Shown one piece after another: positions 58,801 through 60,334 of a DNA stretch of 64,000 bases. The notes below the pieces were generated by a model. It was given only the letters and a program-made list of their open reading frames with translations. It was not told the origin of the DNA and ran no database searches. The DNA comes from Nectonema munidae (lineage: Eukaryota > Nematomorpha > Nectonematoida > Nectonematidae). The stretch spans positions 124,001 to 188,000 of the forward strand of contig JAUIRK010000235.1 of assembly GCA_030549495.1 (NCBI GenBank). The letters are read 5' to 3'. Made by a program: the position numbers and the translations under genes. Every line of letters starts with the position of its first letter. Position 1 is the stretch's first letter.

Positions 58801-60104
58801 AAAATGCACTCAAAACTAATGGCGAAAAGAATATATCAACAAAGATGAACTACGATGAAGAAATTACAGAAGAAACCAATGACGAAAAAATAAAGAAAAC
58901 ATTGCTATCAAAAAGTAATGAAGAAGTTGAAGAAAATACTCTAAAAACCAGAGGTAGAAAAAAGAAGAAAGAGGTTGAAGAAGATATCCAAAAAATCAAT
59001 GATGAAAAGGTTATATCAAAAATGAACCAAAAAGTTGATGAAAATGCACTCAAAACTAATGGCGAAAAGAATATATCAACAAAGATGAACTACGATGATG
59101 AAATTACACAAGAAATCAATGACGAAAAAATAAAGAAAACATTGATATCAAAAAGCAATGAAGAAGTTGAAGAAAATGCTATAAAAACCAGAGGTAGAAA
59201 AAAGAAGAAAGATGTTGAAGAAGATATCCAAAAAATCAATGATGAAAAGGTTATATCAAAAATGAACCAAAAAGTTGACGAAAATGCACTCAAAACTAAA
59301 GACGAAAAGAATATATCAACAAAGATGAACTACGATGATGAAATTACACAAGAAATCAATGACGAAAAAATAAAGAAAACATTGATATCAAAAAGCAATG
59401 AAGAAGTTGAAGAAAATGCTATAAAAACCAGAGGTAGAAAAAAGAAGAAAGAGGTTGAAGAAGATATCCAAAAAATCAATGATGAAAAGGTTATATCAAA
59501 AATGAACGAAAAAGTTGGCGAAAATGCACTCAAAACTAATGGCGAAAAGAATATATCAACAAAGATGAACTACGATGATGAAATTACACAAGAAACCAAT
59601 GACGAAAAAATAAAGAAAACATTGCTATCAAAAAGCAATGAAGAAGTTGAAGAAAATGCTATAAAAACCAGAGGTAGAAAAAAGAAGAAAGAGGTTGAAG
59701 AAGATATCGAAAAATTCAAACACGGAAAAATTATATCAAAAAAGAACGAAAATACCCAAAAAATCAATGGCGAAAAAAATGTGACAACGAATGGAGAAAA
59801 CGTTAAAGAAAAACTGGCTTCAAAAATGAAGAGAGAGGCTGAAGAAAATTCTCATGAAATCAATGCCGAAAATACGAAGAAGACGTTGTTAAGAAAGAAA
59901 GAAAATACACAAAAAACCAAAGACGAAAAATCAAAAAAGAATCCAGCGCAAAAAACGAATGACGAAAAAATGAAGAAAACGCTGCATTCAGAAAAGCTAG
60001 ACGAAGTTGCGCAACTTAAAATCGCGTCCAAGAAACGAAAAAATGGAATTGAAGGAGGTGCAAATGGAAAAAAGAATACAAAAGTAGGGAAAATATTTTG
60101 TTGA
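16680..60104 (+). CDS. LYAR: LYAR orthologue, nucleolar C2HC zinc-finger protein, five coding exons, 1102 aa
   Basis: Join of 16680-16810, 17424-17541, 46036-46143, 56766-56837 and 57225-60104. The start sits in a good context (GCAAAATGG). Residues 1-57 form the paired LYAR zinc fingers, with C6, C9, H21, C27 and then C36, C39, H51, C54. M-V-V-F-A-C-N-H-C-G-E-S-V-K-K closely matches the vertebrate start. Exon 3 supplies F-S-N-V-P-S-K-K-K-K-F, matching vertebrate F-D-N-V-P-R-K-K-A-K-F, and exon 4 the K-N-x-x-K-x-H segment. All junctions are GT-AG and keep phase (2, 0, 0, 0). Known LYAR proteins are nucleolar, bind nucleic acid and act in rRNA processing and growth. The long mixed-charge tail (331-964) and the apparent lack of the C-terminal LYAR domain are unusual. 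Introns of 28.5 and 10.6 kb are packed with transposons and small nested genes. Confidence 0.9.
17424..17541 (+). CDS. LYAR: LYAR exon 2: second zinc finger
   Basis: Acceptor TTTCCTTTTTAG, donor GAG|GTAAGA. Encodes G-E-E-F-A-D-H-I-K-C-I-S-E, supplying H51 and C54, then K-Y-S-G-K-D-Y and K-Q-E-A-W-T-E. These match the vertebrate K-Y-G-G-K-G-Y and K-Q-Q-A-W segments in order. Ends in phase 0 after residue 83. A 613-bp intron precedes it. Confidence 0.92.
17542..18659. other. start of LYAR intron 2, nothing specific
   Basis: AT-rich intron sequence with a 14-base poly-G run near 18187-18200. No coding signal beyond readthrough of exon 2. Confidence 0.5.
18660..18769 (-). mobile_element. tRNA-derived SINE, family A, copy 1
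   Basis: On the minus strand it reads GGCGTGAGTAGAGTTGGTTA (A-box-like) and then GGTCTTGGGTTCGACCCCC (B box). The anticodon region cannot form a proper tRNA, so this is a SINE head and not a tRNA gene. Two related copies lie at 22670-22732 and 37720-37832. Confidence 0.65.
19318..21392 (+). mobile_element. hAT transposon, ZBED/SCAND3-like, decayed (2075 bp)
   Basis: The ends are ACAGTGGTTCTCAACCT and, in reverse from the right, ACAGTGGTCCCCAATCT. The 8-bp flanks CCTAGACT (19310-19317) and TCTAGAGT (21393-21400) match at six positions and fit the hAT preference nTCTAGAn. Transposase remains include Q-L-L-V-Y-A-R-Y-I-K-K-E-S and F-G-K-P-L-T-T-T (20160-20250), then F-G-I-C-T-G-G-A-P-S near 20315 (family usual C-T-D-G-A-P, so the Asp is changed to Gly). 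A degraded C-terminal block A-F-P-L-T-C-V lies near 21150-21230. Frameshifts and stops are numerous. A foreign block of ~290 bp (19795-20085) sits upstream of the coding remains. The order matches the ZBED5/SCAND3 branch of hAT. Confidence 0.82.
19795..20085. repeat. repeat block inserted in the hAT element
   Basis: A C/T-rich stretch starting with a short CAT run and containing GTCCCAACCAACGTAGCCTG. It does not fit the hAT coding order and resembles fragments of dispersed repeats. Family not determined. Confidence 0.35.
21401..22669. other. LYAR intron 2, no recognised gene
   Basis: AT-rich. The minus-strand frames at 21565-21828 and 21641-21826 overlap each other and carry no identifiable domain. 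Confidence 0.4.
22670..22732 (-). mobile_element. tRNA-derived SINE, family A, copy 2 (fragment)
   Basis: The minus strand contains TTGCGAGTAAGGTTGAGATA followed by CTCAAGGTCTTGG, aligning with copies at 18660-18769 and 37720-37832. The B box is degraded. Confidence 0.5.
22845..22990. mobile_element. hAT-type terminal fragment
   Basis: Contains GTCATCAAACTTTTTTTGAA and CGCGGGCCGGAC, the common 'CAAACT...CGGGCCGG' signature of hAT-family ends. The same signature recurs at 28928-29045 and 41050-41113. No second terminus was identified. Confidence 0.4.
22991..23597. other. LYAR intron 2, mostly featureless
   Basis: AT-rich. CAGGGTTCCTTGGAACC near 23263 resembles an hAT-type MITE end, but no partner was found. 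The frame at 23150-23404 shows no domain. Confidence 0.35.
23598..24226. repeat. 71-bp minisatellite, nine near-identical tandem copies
   Basis: Units start at 23598, 23669, 23740, 23811, 23882, 23953, 24024, 24094 and 24165 with GGTTTATACGCTAGGTTGTG. The seventh unit is 70 bp, one T shorter in its T run. Copies are otherwise almost indistinguishable until the last, which diverges at its end, so the expansion is recent or homogenised. Lies in LYAR intron 2. Confidence 0.97.
24236..25088. other. LYAR intron 2, nothing seen
   Basis: Unique-looking AT-rich sequence without reading frames of note. Confidence 0.5.
25098..25639. mobile_element. Mutator-like MITE (542 bp) with 9-bp target duplication
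   Basis: Terminal inverted repeats of ~40 bp contain ATGCCCC, AATTAAAAAGTAGG and a second ATGCCCC. The element starts GGTGTGCAG and ends CTACAACC. The 9-bp sequence ATCGAATAT stands on both sides (25089-25097 and 25640-25648), the length typical of Mutator superfamily insertions. A third ATGCCC motif lies just inside the left repeat. No transposase. Confidence 0.75.
25649..26435. other. LYAR intron 2; possible tRNA-like fragment
   Basis: Mostly featureless. GGCATGGCAGGTTGGTTGAG near 26180 resembles a tRNA D-arm (SINE head) but no B box follows. Confidence 0.3.
26436..26724. mobile_element. MITE-like element with internal 42-bp tandem repeats
   Basis: The ends carry GACATTTCGCCCC (26436-26448) and, inverted, GGGGCGAAATGTTC (26711-26724). 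The interior has four tandem units of 41-42 bp starting GAATTGTCCATG at 26550, 26592, 26634 and 26675. The unit itself resembles the terminus, suggesting amplification of subterminal sequence. Confidence 0.6.
26725..27246. other. LYAR intron 2, nothing seen
   Basis: AT-rich sequence without recognisable features. Confidence 0.5.
27247..27516. mobile_element. hAT-like MITE (270 bp)
   Basis: Left end CAGTGGTGTAGCC; the right end in reverse reads CAGTGGCGTACCAAGG. The 8-bp flanks TAGACAAG and TAGTGTAG match at five positions, so a target duplication is possible but eroded. A relatively G+C-rich interior with GGGGGCACCAGG. No coding capacity. Confidence 0.6.
27525..28343. other. LYAR intron 2, unrecognised
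   Basis: Contains an 85-codon + strand frame (28024-28281) with no recognised domain. Its surroundings also look weakly coding in other frames, so this may be a decayed element. Confidence 0.3.
28344..28366. mobile_element. possible piggyBac terminus
   Basis: TCAA followed by CACTAGGCCGAAACTTTC resembles the inverted terminus at 33480-33521 (CACTAGAATGGCCGAGGTG on the minus strand next to TTAA). It could be the left end of either nearby piggyBac relic; which one cannot be told. Confidence 0.35.
28469..28655. repeat. tandem duplication of a ~95-bp AT-rich unit
   Basis: AAATTTATCTTTTGTAT, GAAATATATTTTTTAAAATA and TTTTTTTGCAATTGATATTT recur in the same order in two adjacent copies. Confidence 0.7.
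28690..29668 (+). mobile_element. piggyBac-like relic 2, fragments
   Basis: Two pieces remain. An N-terminal acidic segment at 28690-28905 reads I-T-G-P-P-E-G-G-E-E-S-D-R-E-D-V-D-N, typical of the piggyBac N-terminus. At 29520-29668 lies R-D-Y-W-S-L (as in piggyBac R-x-Y-W-S) and M-S-R-N-D-F-Q-K-I-K-R-Y-L-H-I-A-D-N, a signature block of piggyBac transposases, in shifted frames. Between them are hAT-type sequence (28928-29045) and a short open start M-S-V-S-N-S-A-T-K-R-K at 29428 that looks like the N-terminus of a ZBED-type hAT transposase. The catalytic core is absent. Confidence 0.65.
28928..29045. mobile_element. hAT-type terminal fragment in piggyBac relic 2
   Basis: CAGAGTTCTCAAAGTCCCGG and GCGGGCCAACTGCGGCCCTC are typical of hAT-family termini seen widely in animals. 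No clear right end. Confidence 0.45.
29669..30642. other. LYAR intron 2, nothing seen
   Basis: AT-rich sequence. No features supported. Confidence 0.5.
30657..30900 (+). CDS. candidate last exon of a small membrane protein (weak)
   Basis: A typical acceptor (GCGTTTATTTCAG, ending at 30656) precedes an open stretch of about 80 codons ending in TAA. It encodes two hydrophobic segments (S-L-I-H-L-V-I-A-F-S-M-I-M-L-P-V-F and F-A-I-I-A-F-V-I-I-C-P-S-F-L-F) and then a lysine-rich tail. No upstream exon could be fixed and a competing frame reads across the acceptor. It may be chance. No family recognised. Confidence 0.2.
30901..31649. other. LYAR intron 2, nothing seen
   Basis: AT-rich. Includes a 9-G run near 31310. 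Confidence 0.5.
31650..33525 (-). mobile_element. piggyBac-like transposon relic 3, best preserved of the set
   Basis: Minus strand. An acidic N-terminus lies around 33145-32960. Then M-S-R-N-R-Y-K-E-I-K-K-L-L-R-F-D at 32650, T-V-D-E-Q-L-L-P-S-K-N-R (first Asp), Y-N-V-T-T-D-N-F-F-T-S (second Asp) and A-V-D-V-V-D-Q-M (third Asp, 31920-31943), followed by R-R-W-P-L-A-V-W. All three catalytic Asp are present, but the coding region is split by frameshifts near 32700 and 32000. The upstream end reads CACTAGAATGGCCGAGGTGT next to TTAA (33522-33525), as expected for piggyBac, with a TGTCGATTTCGACA palindrome just inside. The opposite end was not found with confidence. It lies antisense in LYAR intron 2. 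Confidence 0.88.
33526..34538. other. LYAR intron 2, unrecognised
   Basis: AT-rich. The minus-strand frame at 34033-34284 is 83 codons with no domain or clear splice sites. Confidence 0.35.
34539..34775 (+). CDS. hypothetical 78-aa membrane ORF (weak)
   Basis: An ATG-initiated frame with varied third positions and two strongly hydrophobic stretches (F-F-L-I-F-S-S-I-F-S-A-I-Y and L-F-G-I-V-S-V-I-C-G-V-C-V-I-C-F-F). An AATAAA lies about 40 bp after the stop. The start context is poor and no splice sites were found. It is tail-to-tail with the minus-strand gene at 35052-35413. No family recognised. Confidence 0.25.
   Translation: MIFLTVKSKVLFHPSFFLIFSSIFSAIYAPFALFDIHFLSNLFVLYGLFGIVSVICGVCVICFFSLMVAIISYISTNG
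34776..35051. other. 3' flank of the nested minus-strand gene
   Basis: Open frames occur on both strands (34754-34990 minus, 34830-35102 plus), one the complement of the other, and neither can be supported. A minus-strand ATTAAA near 34731-34736 might serve the nested gene as polyadenylation signal. Confidence 0.3.
35052..35413 (-). CDS. nested two-exon gene, 100 aa, unknown function
   Basis: Join on the minus strand of 35413-35254 and 35194-35052. Exon 1 starts M-S-I-E-K-F-D-E-E-I-E-K-Y-I-G-G-K and ends after one base of a Gly codon at a consensus donor (G|GTAAGT). The 59-bp intron ends GAATTATAG. Exon 2 restores frame as G-V-D-E-I-R-D-F-I-S-R-I-Q-I-Q-Q and ends V-S-E-E-Y-D-S-I-R-stop. The product is soluble, with a charged N-terminus and a likely helix in the second half. 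Codon use is more balanced than in the surrounding intron. A G+C patch with TGCGCACGCC (35621-35630) lies ~210 bp upstream and could be its promoter. No homologue recognised. It lies antisense inside LYAR intron 2. I am fairly sure of the splice model, not of function. Confidence 0.6.
35600..35660 (-). promoter_or_regulatory. candidate promoter of the nested minus-strand gene
   Basis: The only G+C-rich patch within several kb, holding TGCGCACGCCCGG, which resembles the NRF-1-type GCGCA...GC motif of TATA-less promoters. It lies about 210 bp upstream of the start codon. Inference only. Confidence 0.25.
35661..36104. other. LYAR intron 2, nothing seen
   Basis: No features supported. Confidence 0.5.
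36107..36653. mobile_element. Tc1/mariner-like MITE (547 bp)
   Basis: The ends are CAGTGCCGTGAAAAAGTTTT and, in reverse from the right, CAGTGGCGTTCAAAAGTTTT, both followed by a GGCC-containing stretch. TA duplications flank the element (36105-36106 and 36654-36655). The interior is AT-rich with no transposase. Confidence 0.82.
37006..37257 (+). CDS. hypothetical 83-aa ORF with signal-like N-terminus (weak)
   Basis: Starts M-A-R-F-A-L-I-G-L-L-I-V-L-F-T-I-I-K, which looks like a signal peptide or membrane anchor, and continues with three cysteines in the rest (F-C-S, N-C-V, R-C-stop). A pyrimidine-rich AG lies 23 bp before the ATG. A second open stretch, 37250-37495, follows in another frame and may be a further exon or unrelated. 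No family recognised and no conserved splice model. Confidence 0.25.
   Translation: MARFALIGLLIVLFTIIKQSLKDEIDSFSSGNVFCSVLNDNCVIYVASNLFAASPVQLVESINQPLSIKLFQNENGWIFVIRC
37496..37719. other. AT-rich spacer
   Basis: Nothing recognised. Confidence 0.4.
37720..37832 (-). mobile_element. tRNA-derived SINE, family A, copy 3
   Basis: Best copy of the family. The minus strand reads GGCGTGAGTAGGGTTGGTTA, then CAAGGTCTTGGGTTCGATCC, A and B boxes at tRNA-like spacing. Shared wording with 18660-18769 and 22670-22732 shows that it is a repeat. Confidence 0.7.
37833..39052. other. LYAR intron 2, unrecognised
   Basis: A 71-codon frame at 38593-38808 looks mildly coding but has no domain or clean splice context. 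The rest is featureless. Confidence 0.3.
39053..40330 (+). CDS. nested three-exon gene, 88 aa, single-pass membrane protein of unknown function
   Basis: Join of 39053-39097, 39326-39401 and 40185-40330. Exon 1: M-K-K-L-I-G-M-N-N-L-G-S-D-L-K, donor AAG|GTTTGT. Exon 2 (acceptor ACTAAATGCAG, donor GTG|GTAAGT): D-N-I-Y-E-E-L-S-A-K-L-K-Y-Q-I-T-Y. Exon 3 (acceptor CTCTTTTTTGCAG) supplies one strong membrane segment (A-F-S-I-V-T-F-I-F-L-L-S-T-L-S-F-I-V-I) and a tail ending Y-Y-V-A-A-R-F-E-stop. Phases 0 and 1 agree at both junctions. Exons 2 and 3 are well supported; exon 1 is the least certain. Decayed copies of exon 2 lie at about 39222-39300 and 39440-39475. An AATAAA near 40612 could end the transcript. 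No homologue recognised. Lies in LYAR intron 2, same strand. Confidence 0.55.
39222..39300 (+). pseudogene. decayed duplicate of exon 2 of the nested membrane-protein gene
   Basis: AAGCTCAAATATCAAAGCAC and the following ~40 bp align with exon 2 (39326-39401), giving K-L-K-Y-Q-S-T-Y-R-D-N-N-C against K-L-K-Y-Q-I-T-Y-K-D-N-C. The donor GT is lost and the upstream part is shifted in frame. A third, shorter match lies at 39440-39475. Confidence 0.6.
39509..39620. mobile_element. piggyBac-type MITE, 112 bp, in the nested gene's intron
   Basis: Flanked by TTAA on both sides (39505-39508 and 39621-39624), starts CCCGTTTACG and ends TATTTGGG. A 16-bp palindrome GTCACCTTTAGGTGAC sits near the right end, a common subterminal structure of piggyBac-like MITEs. 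Confidence 0.6.
40330..40533 (+). CDS. 67-aa ORF overlapping the stop of the nested gene (weak)
   Basis: Its ATG shares an A with the preceding stop (TAATGG). Encodes M-E-K-L-Q-I-M-K-K-V-K-I, charged and without a domain. It may simply be the 3' untranslated region of the 88-aa gene; the AATAAA near 40612 lies downstream of both. Confidence 0.2.
   Translation: MEKLQIMKKVKIIHCTSLEQLPNHVSGTSDIFIQKKYEEFLQKNEKIQLRNSSMEKMNILSMNHVNF
40699..40976. repeat. 22-bp minisatellite enclosed by inverted CCTGGTCAAA ends
   Basis: Tandem units GGCCGTTTTGGTTTGGGTTT, 22 bp each, with an interspersed longer unit (containing TGGCTATTTTTATTTTGG) that occurs twice and so gives a higher-order pattern. The outer edges are CCTGGTCAAA (40699-40708) and TTTGACCAGG (40967-40976), as if the array had grown inside a MITE. 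Reading frames rich in F, G, W and L across it are artefacts. Confidence 0.75.
40977..41510. other. LYAR intron 2, hAT-type fragment and AT-rich DNA
   Basis: At 41050-41113, read on the minus strand, CAGGGCTCACCAAACTACGG and a second CGGCCCGC form an hAT-type terminus. The rest is featureless. Confidence 0.45.
41511..41690 (+). mobile_element. tRNA-derived SINE, family B
   Basis: A B box GGGGTTCGATCCCC at 41562-41575 and an upstream GTCGTTAGGGTGTACC form a tRNA-like head, and GGCTCCCA resembles a tRNA 3' acceptor arm. A ~100-bp body and a (CCAA)n-type tail at 41675-41688 follow. Different from family A and on the opposite strand. Confidence 0.7.
41691..42156. other. LYAR intron 2, unrecognised
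   Basis: Frames at 41771-42001 and 41913-42116 have no domain or splice context. Confidence 0.35.
42161..42262. mobile_element. piggyBac-type MITE, 102 bp
   Basis: Perfect 10-bp inverted ends CCCATTAAGT and ACTTAATGGG, flanked by TTAA at 42157-42160 and 42263-42266. The interior repeats TCGTCTG three times. Too short to code. Confidence 0.75.
42270..42411. mobile_element. Tigger/pogo-type terminal fragment
   Basis: In reverse from the right edge: CAGTAGAACGGCAAGTATCC and then GAACAGGTTCGGACAC, resembling Tigger ends, followed by TA (42412-42413). The left terminus was not found. Confidence 0.45.
42549..43331 (+). CDS. nested three-exon gene, about 101 aa, unknown function
   Basis: Join of 42549-42585, 42648-42700 and 43116-43331. 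Start context is strong (AAAATGGCGG). Exon 1: M-A-V-F-P-V-F-S-T-T-I-L, donor CTAA|GTAAGC; an in-phase alternative donor 12 bp later would add S-K-L-F. The 62-bp intron ends TTCTTAG. Exon 2: D-N-K-D-D-V-A-R-T-S-F-L-I-G-R-G-E, donor GAG|GTGAGT. Exon 3 (acceptor TTTTTTGCAG): P-L-T-T-L-I-S-N-Q-S-H-H-F, S-V-R-I-N-E-T-L-Q-M-S-V, Y-A-E-A-G-L-V-E-K-T and a final G-L-K-G-C-R. AATAAA lies ~40 bp after the stop. The hydrophobic N-terminus with few acidic residues could be a mitochondrial or secretory leader. No homologue recognised. Same strand as LYAR, inside its intron 2. Confidence 0.5.
43552..43672. repeat. dispersed direct repeat, copy 1 (121 bp)
   Basis: TGAAAAATAGAATTTGGTTC and TCTTGAATAAGCGCAAA are shared with 44763-44882 over the full length with few differences. 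Confidence 0.85.
43673..44035. other. LYAR intron 2, nothing seen
   Basis: No features supported. Confidence 0.5.
44044..44376. mobile_element. hAT-like MITE (333 bp) with perfect 8-bp target duplication
   Basis: GTTACAAT stands directly on both sides (44036-44043 and 44377-44384). Ends are CACTGGCGGTTCTAGA and, in reverse, CAGTTGCGGTTTTAAG. The interior includes GAGGGGCCAA twice in opposite halves. No coding capacity. Confidence 0.85.
44763..44882. repeat. dispersed direct repeat, copy 2 (120 bp)
   Basis: Partner of 43552-43672 in the same orientation, about 1.2 kb downstream. Confidence 0.85.
44883..46035. other. LYAR intron 2, unrecognised
   Basis: Two overlapping + strand frames at 45224-45436 and 45400-45615 look mildly coding, and the opposite strand is open in places too. 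A decayed transposon is likelier than a gene. Confidence 0.3.
46036..46143 (+). CDS. LYAR: LYAR exon 3
   Basis: 36 codons in phase 0 on both sides, acceptor CCTGTTCTATAG and donor CTG|GTATGA. Encodes D-L-C-E-K-I-A-T-F-S-N-V-P-S-K-K-K-K-F, which aligns with vertebrate L-L-E-Q-I-S-A-F-D-N-V-P-R-K-K-A-K-F. Found by homology, far from exon 2 (28.5 kb). Confidence 0.9.
46144..47735. other. LYAR intron 3, nothing specific
   Basis: AT-rich. A short less AT-rich patch at 46480-46540 has no assigned function. Confidence 0.45.
47740..48670 (-). mobile_element. Ty3/gypsy-like LTR retroelement fossil
   Basis: On the minus strand the RT catalytic box Y-I-D-D (near 48640) is followed by an RNase H/RT-connection block with A-S-P-L-Q-Q-G-R-P-I-A-F-F-S-K and then sequence in the order expected of Ty3/gypsy pol. 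A C-terminal tail of the R-R-S-x-R-E-R-K type lies near 47770. The copy is old, broken in several places and lacks most of the integrase. Long terminal repeats were not identified. Confidence 0.75.
48671..49502. other. LYAR intron 3, nothing specific
   Basis: A short (ATTG)n run near 48935-48952. No gene supported. Confidence 0.45.
49503..51187 (+). mobile_element. piggyBac-like transposon relic 4, with left terminus
   Basis: The left edge is TTAA (49499-49502) followed by CCCTTAAAAAATGGG. The palindrome ATGGGTCCCAGAAGACCCAT (49513-49532) has a related partner ATGGGTCCAAAAAGATCCAT at 51133-51152. The transposase runs through I-D-E-Q-L-I-P-F-C-G-R (first Asp, ~50105), I-T-M-D-K-Y-F-T-D (second Asp, ~50340) and A-V-D-T-V-D-Q-L (third Asp, ~50630), then R-W-P-L-A-Y-F. 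A stop/frameshift near 50510 splits it, and the N-terminus before 49874 is degraded. All three Asp are kept, so decay is moderate. The right border is uncertain. Confidence 0.87.
51188..53991. other. LYAR intron 3, no recognised gene
   Basis: About 2.8 kb. CTAACCCTTTGAGGAGCGG near 51187 resembles another piggyBac-type end without a partner. A minus-strand frame at 53152-53364 contains W-S-C-E-G-Y-N, which vaguely recalls a FLYWCH finger but is not enough for a call. Confidence 0.35.
53992..54530 (-). mobile_element. piggyBac-like relic 5, C-terminal third
   Basis: Minus strand. K-P-E-I-I-V-L-Y-N-Q-Y-K-S-G-V-D (third catalytic Asp region, ~54470-54430) is followed, after a frame change, by S-K-K-W-K-V-A-V-F-A-N-Y-L-N-I. 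The cysteine-rich tail has C-x2-C pairs (R-K-C-S-S-C-N-G-Y-I-C-K-N-H and Y-F-C-T-Q-C) ending at 53992. Similar to relic 1 (7652-9770) in its R-x-W-x-x-A-V-F-x-N-Y-L-x-I segment, so probably the same lineage. The first two catalytic regions are missing. Confidence 0.8.
54531..56765. other. LYAR intron 3, nothing specific
   Basis: AT-rich. A 62-codon + strand frame at 54569-54757 next to the piggyBac tail is unrecognised. CAGTGGCGCCATATGGTACG near 55273 resembles an element end but has no partner. Confidence 0.4.
56766..56837 (+). CDS. LYAR: LYAR exon 4
   Basis: 24 codons, phase 0 on both sides, acceptor CTGAAATAG and donor GAA|GTAAGA. N-F-T-K-N-C-M-K-Y-H-R-N-D continues exon 3 to align with vertebrate N-W-M-K-N-S-L-K-V-H-N-E, and L-F-D-F-L-A-E with W-N-I-F-S-E. 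Confidence 0.88.
56881..56902. repeat. short (AC)n microsatellite
   Basis: ACACACACACACACAC with one TC interruption, in LYAR intron 4 (387 bp). Confidence 0.9.
57225..60104 (+). CDS. LYAR: LYAR exon 5: mixed-charge repeat tail
   Basis: Acceptor TTTAATTTTTTAG, then K-K-T-Q-L-C-D-K-Q-V in phase 0. The frame is open for 959 codons to TGA at 60102. A 187-residue non-repetitive lysine-rich lead leads into eight tandem repeats (57786-59687), a partial ninth unit, then a degenerate lysine-rich end A-S-K-K-R-K-N-G-I-E-G-G. Basic clusters (R-G-R-K-K-K-K) alternate with acidic ones (E-E-V-E-E-D), a composition common in nucleolar proteins. The vertebrate-type C-terminal LYAR domain is not seen; ACAAAA|GTAGGG near 60083 could be a donor to a further exon. 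Confidence 0.88.
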   Translation, partial: KKTQLCDKQVSQILLTDEVSENNDTSISKDIDNVNEKDKKVKIQKSVKKTKRKNALIGVEKIVLENSQDVSQREKKGTKCKNKFKSSLRVTDGESTEKMADSNVEEKKYQYNGCNPLPADPTSYILKNGKRKNPIDDISCIQRDIQIEENSQKINGKKKKETLPSKSNEEVENTLKTKARKKISKKGKEVEEDIQKINDEKVISKKNQKVGENALKTNGEKNISTKMNYDDEITQETNDEKIKKTLLSKSNEEVEENAIKIRGRKKKKEVEEDIKKINDEKVISKMNEKGGENALKTNGEKNISTKMDDEITQETNDEKIKKTLLSKSNEEVEENAIKIRGRKKKKEVEEDIQKINDEKVISKMNEKGGENALKTNGEKNISTKMDDEITQETNDEKIKKTLLSKSNEEVEENAIKIRGRKKKKEVEEDIQKINDEKVISKMNEKGGENALKTNGEKNISTKMDDEIKQETNDEKIKKTLLSKSNEEVEENAIKTRGRKKKKEVEEDIQKINDEKVISKMNQKVDENALKTNGEKNISTKMNYDEEITEETNDEKIKKTLLSKSNEEVEENTLKTRGRKKKKEVEEDIQKINDEKVISKMNQKVDENALKTNGEKNISTKMNYDDEITQEINDEKIKKTLISKSNEEVEENAIKTRGRKKKKDVEEDIQKINDEKVISKMNQKVDENALKTKDEKNISTKMNYDDEITQEINDEKIKKTLISKSNEEVEENAIKTRGRKKKKEVEEDIQKINDEKVISKMNEKVGENALKTNGEKNISTKMNYDDEITQETNDEKIKKTLLSKSNEEVEENAIKTRGRKKKKEVEEDIEKFKHGKIISKKNENTQKINGEKNVTTNGENVKEKLASKMKREAEENSHEINAENTKKTLLRKKENTQKTKDEKSKKNPAQKTNDEKMKKTLHSEKLDEVAQLKIASKKRKNGIEGGANGKKNTKVGKIFC
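57786..59687 (+). repeat. coding minisatellite: eight units of 240 or 234 bp
   Basis: Units 1 and 5-8 encode 80 residues; units 2-4 encode 78, lacking the Asn-Tyr of K-M-N-Y-D. Each starts K-E-V-E-E-D-I-Q-K-I-N-D-E-K and ends with R-G-R-K-K-K. Units 2-4 share E-K-G-G-E-N and units 5-7 share Q-K-V-D-E-N, showing two local rounds of duplication. The frame is kept throughout. Confidence 0.97.
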
Positions 60105-60174
60105 AAATGTATGAACAACGAAATTTCATCTTATGGGGATGTTTTCATTGAAAAATATAATTTTAGAAATAGTT

Positions 60175-60334
60175 AATAAAAAACTTATTTTATTCTTTTT
60201 CATTTCCATTTTTGACACGAGTTTTTGCTTTAAAATAGAGTTGATTTATCAGCGAATGCTCTTTAACTTAAAAGTGTATTTAATTTTAAAAGATTCATCA
60301 TTCATATCGTCGTAGGAAAATTTTATAAAATAAA
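60175..60334 (+). terminator. candidate LYAR polyadenylation signals
   Basis: AATAAA at 60175-60180 and again at 60329-60334, 71 and 225 bp after the stop codon. Confidence 0.55.

Noticed and set aside
57659-59767. Long minus-strand Phe/Ser-rich frames over the LYAR repeats
   Set aside because: They are the complement of the A-rich coding repeat, repeat with the same period, and lack any independent coding evidence.
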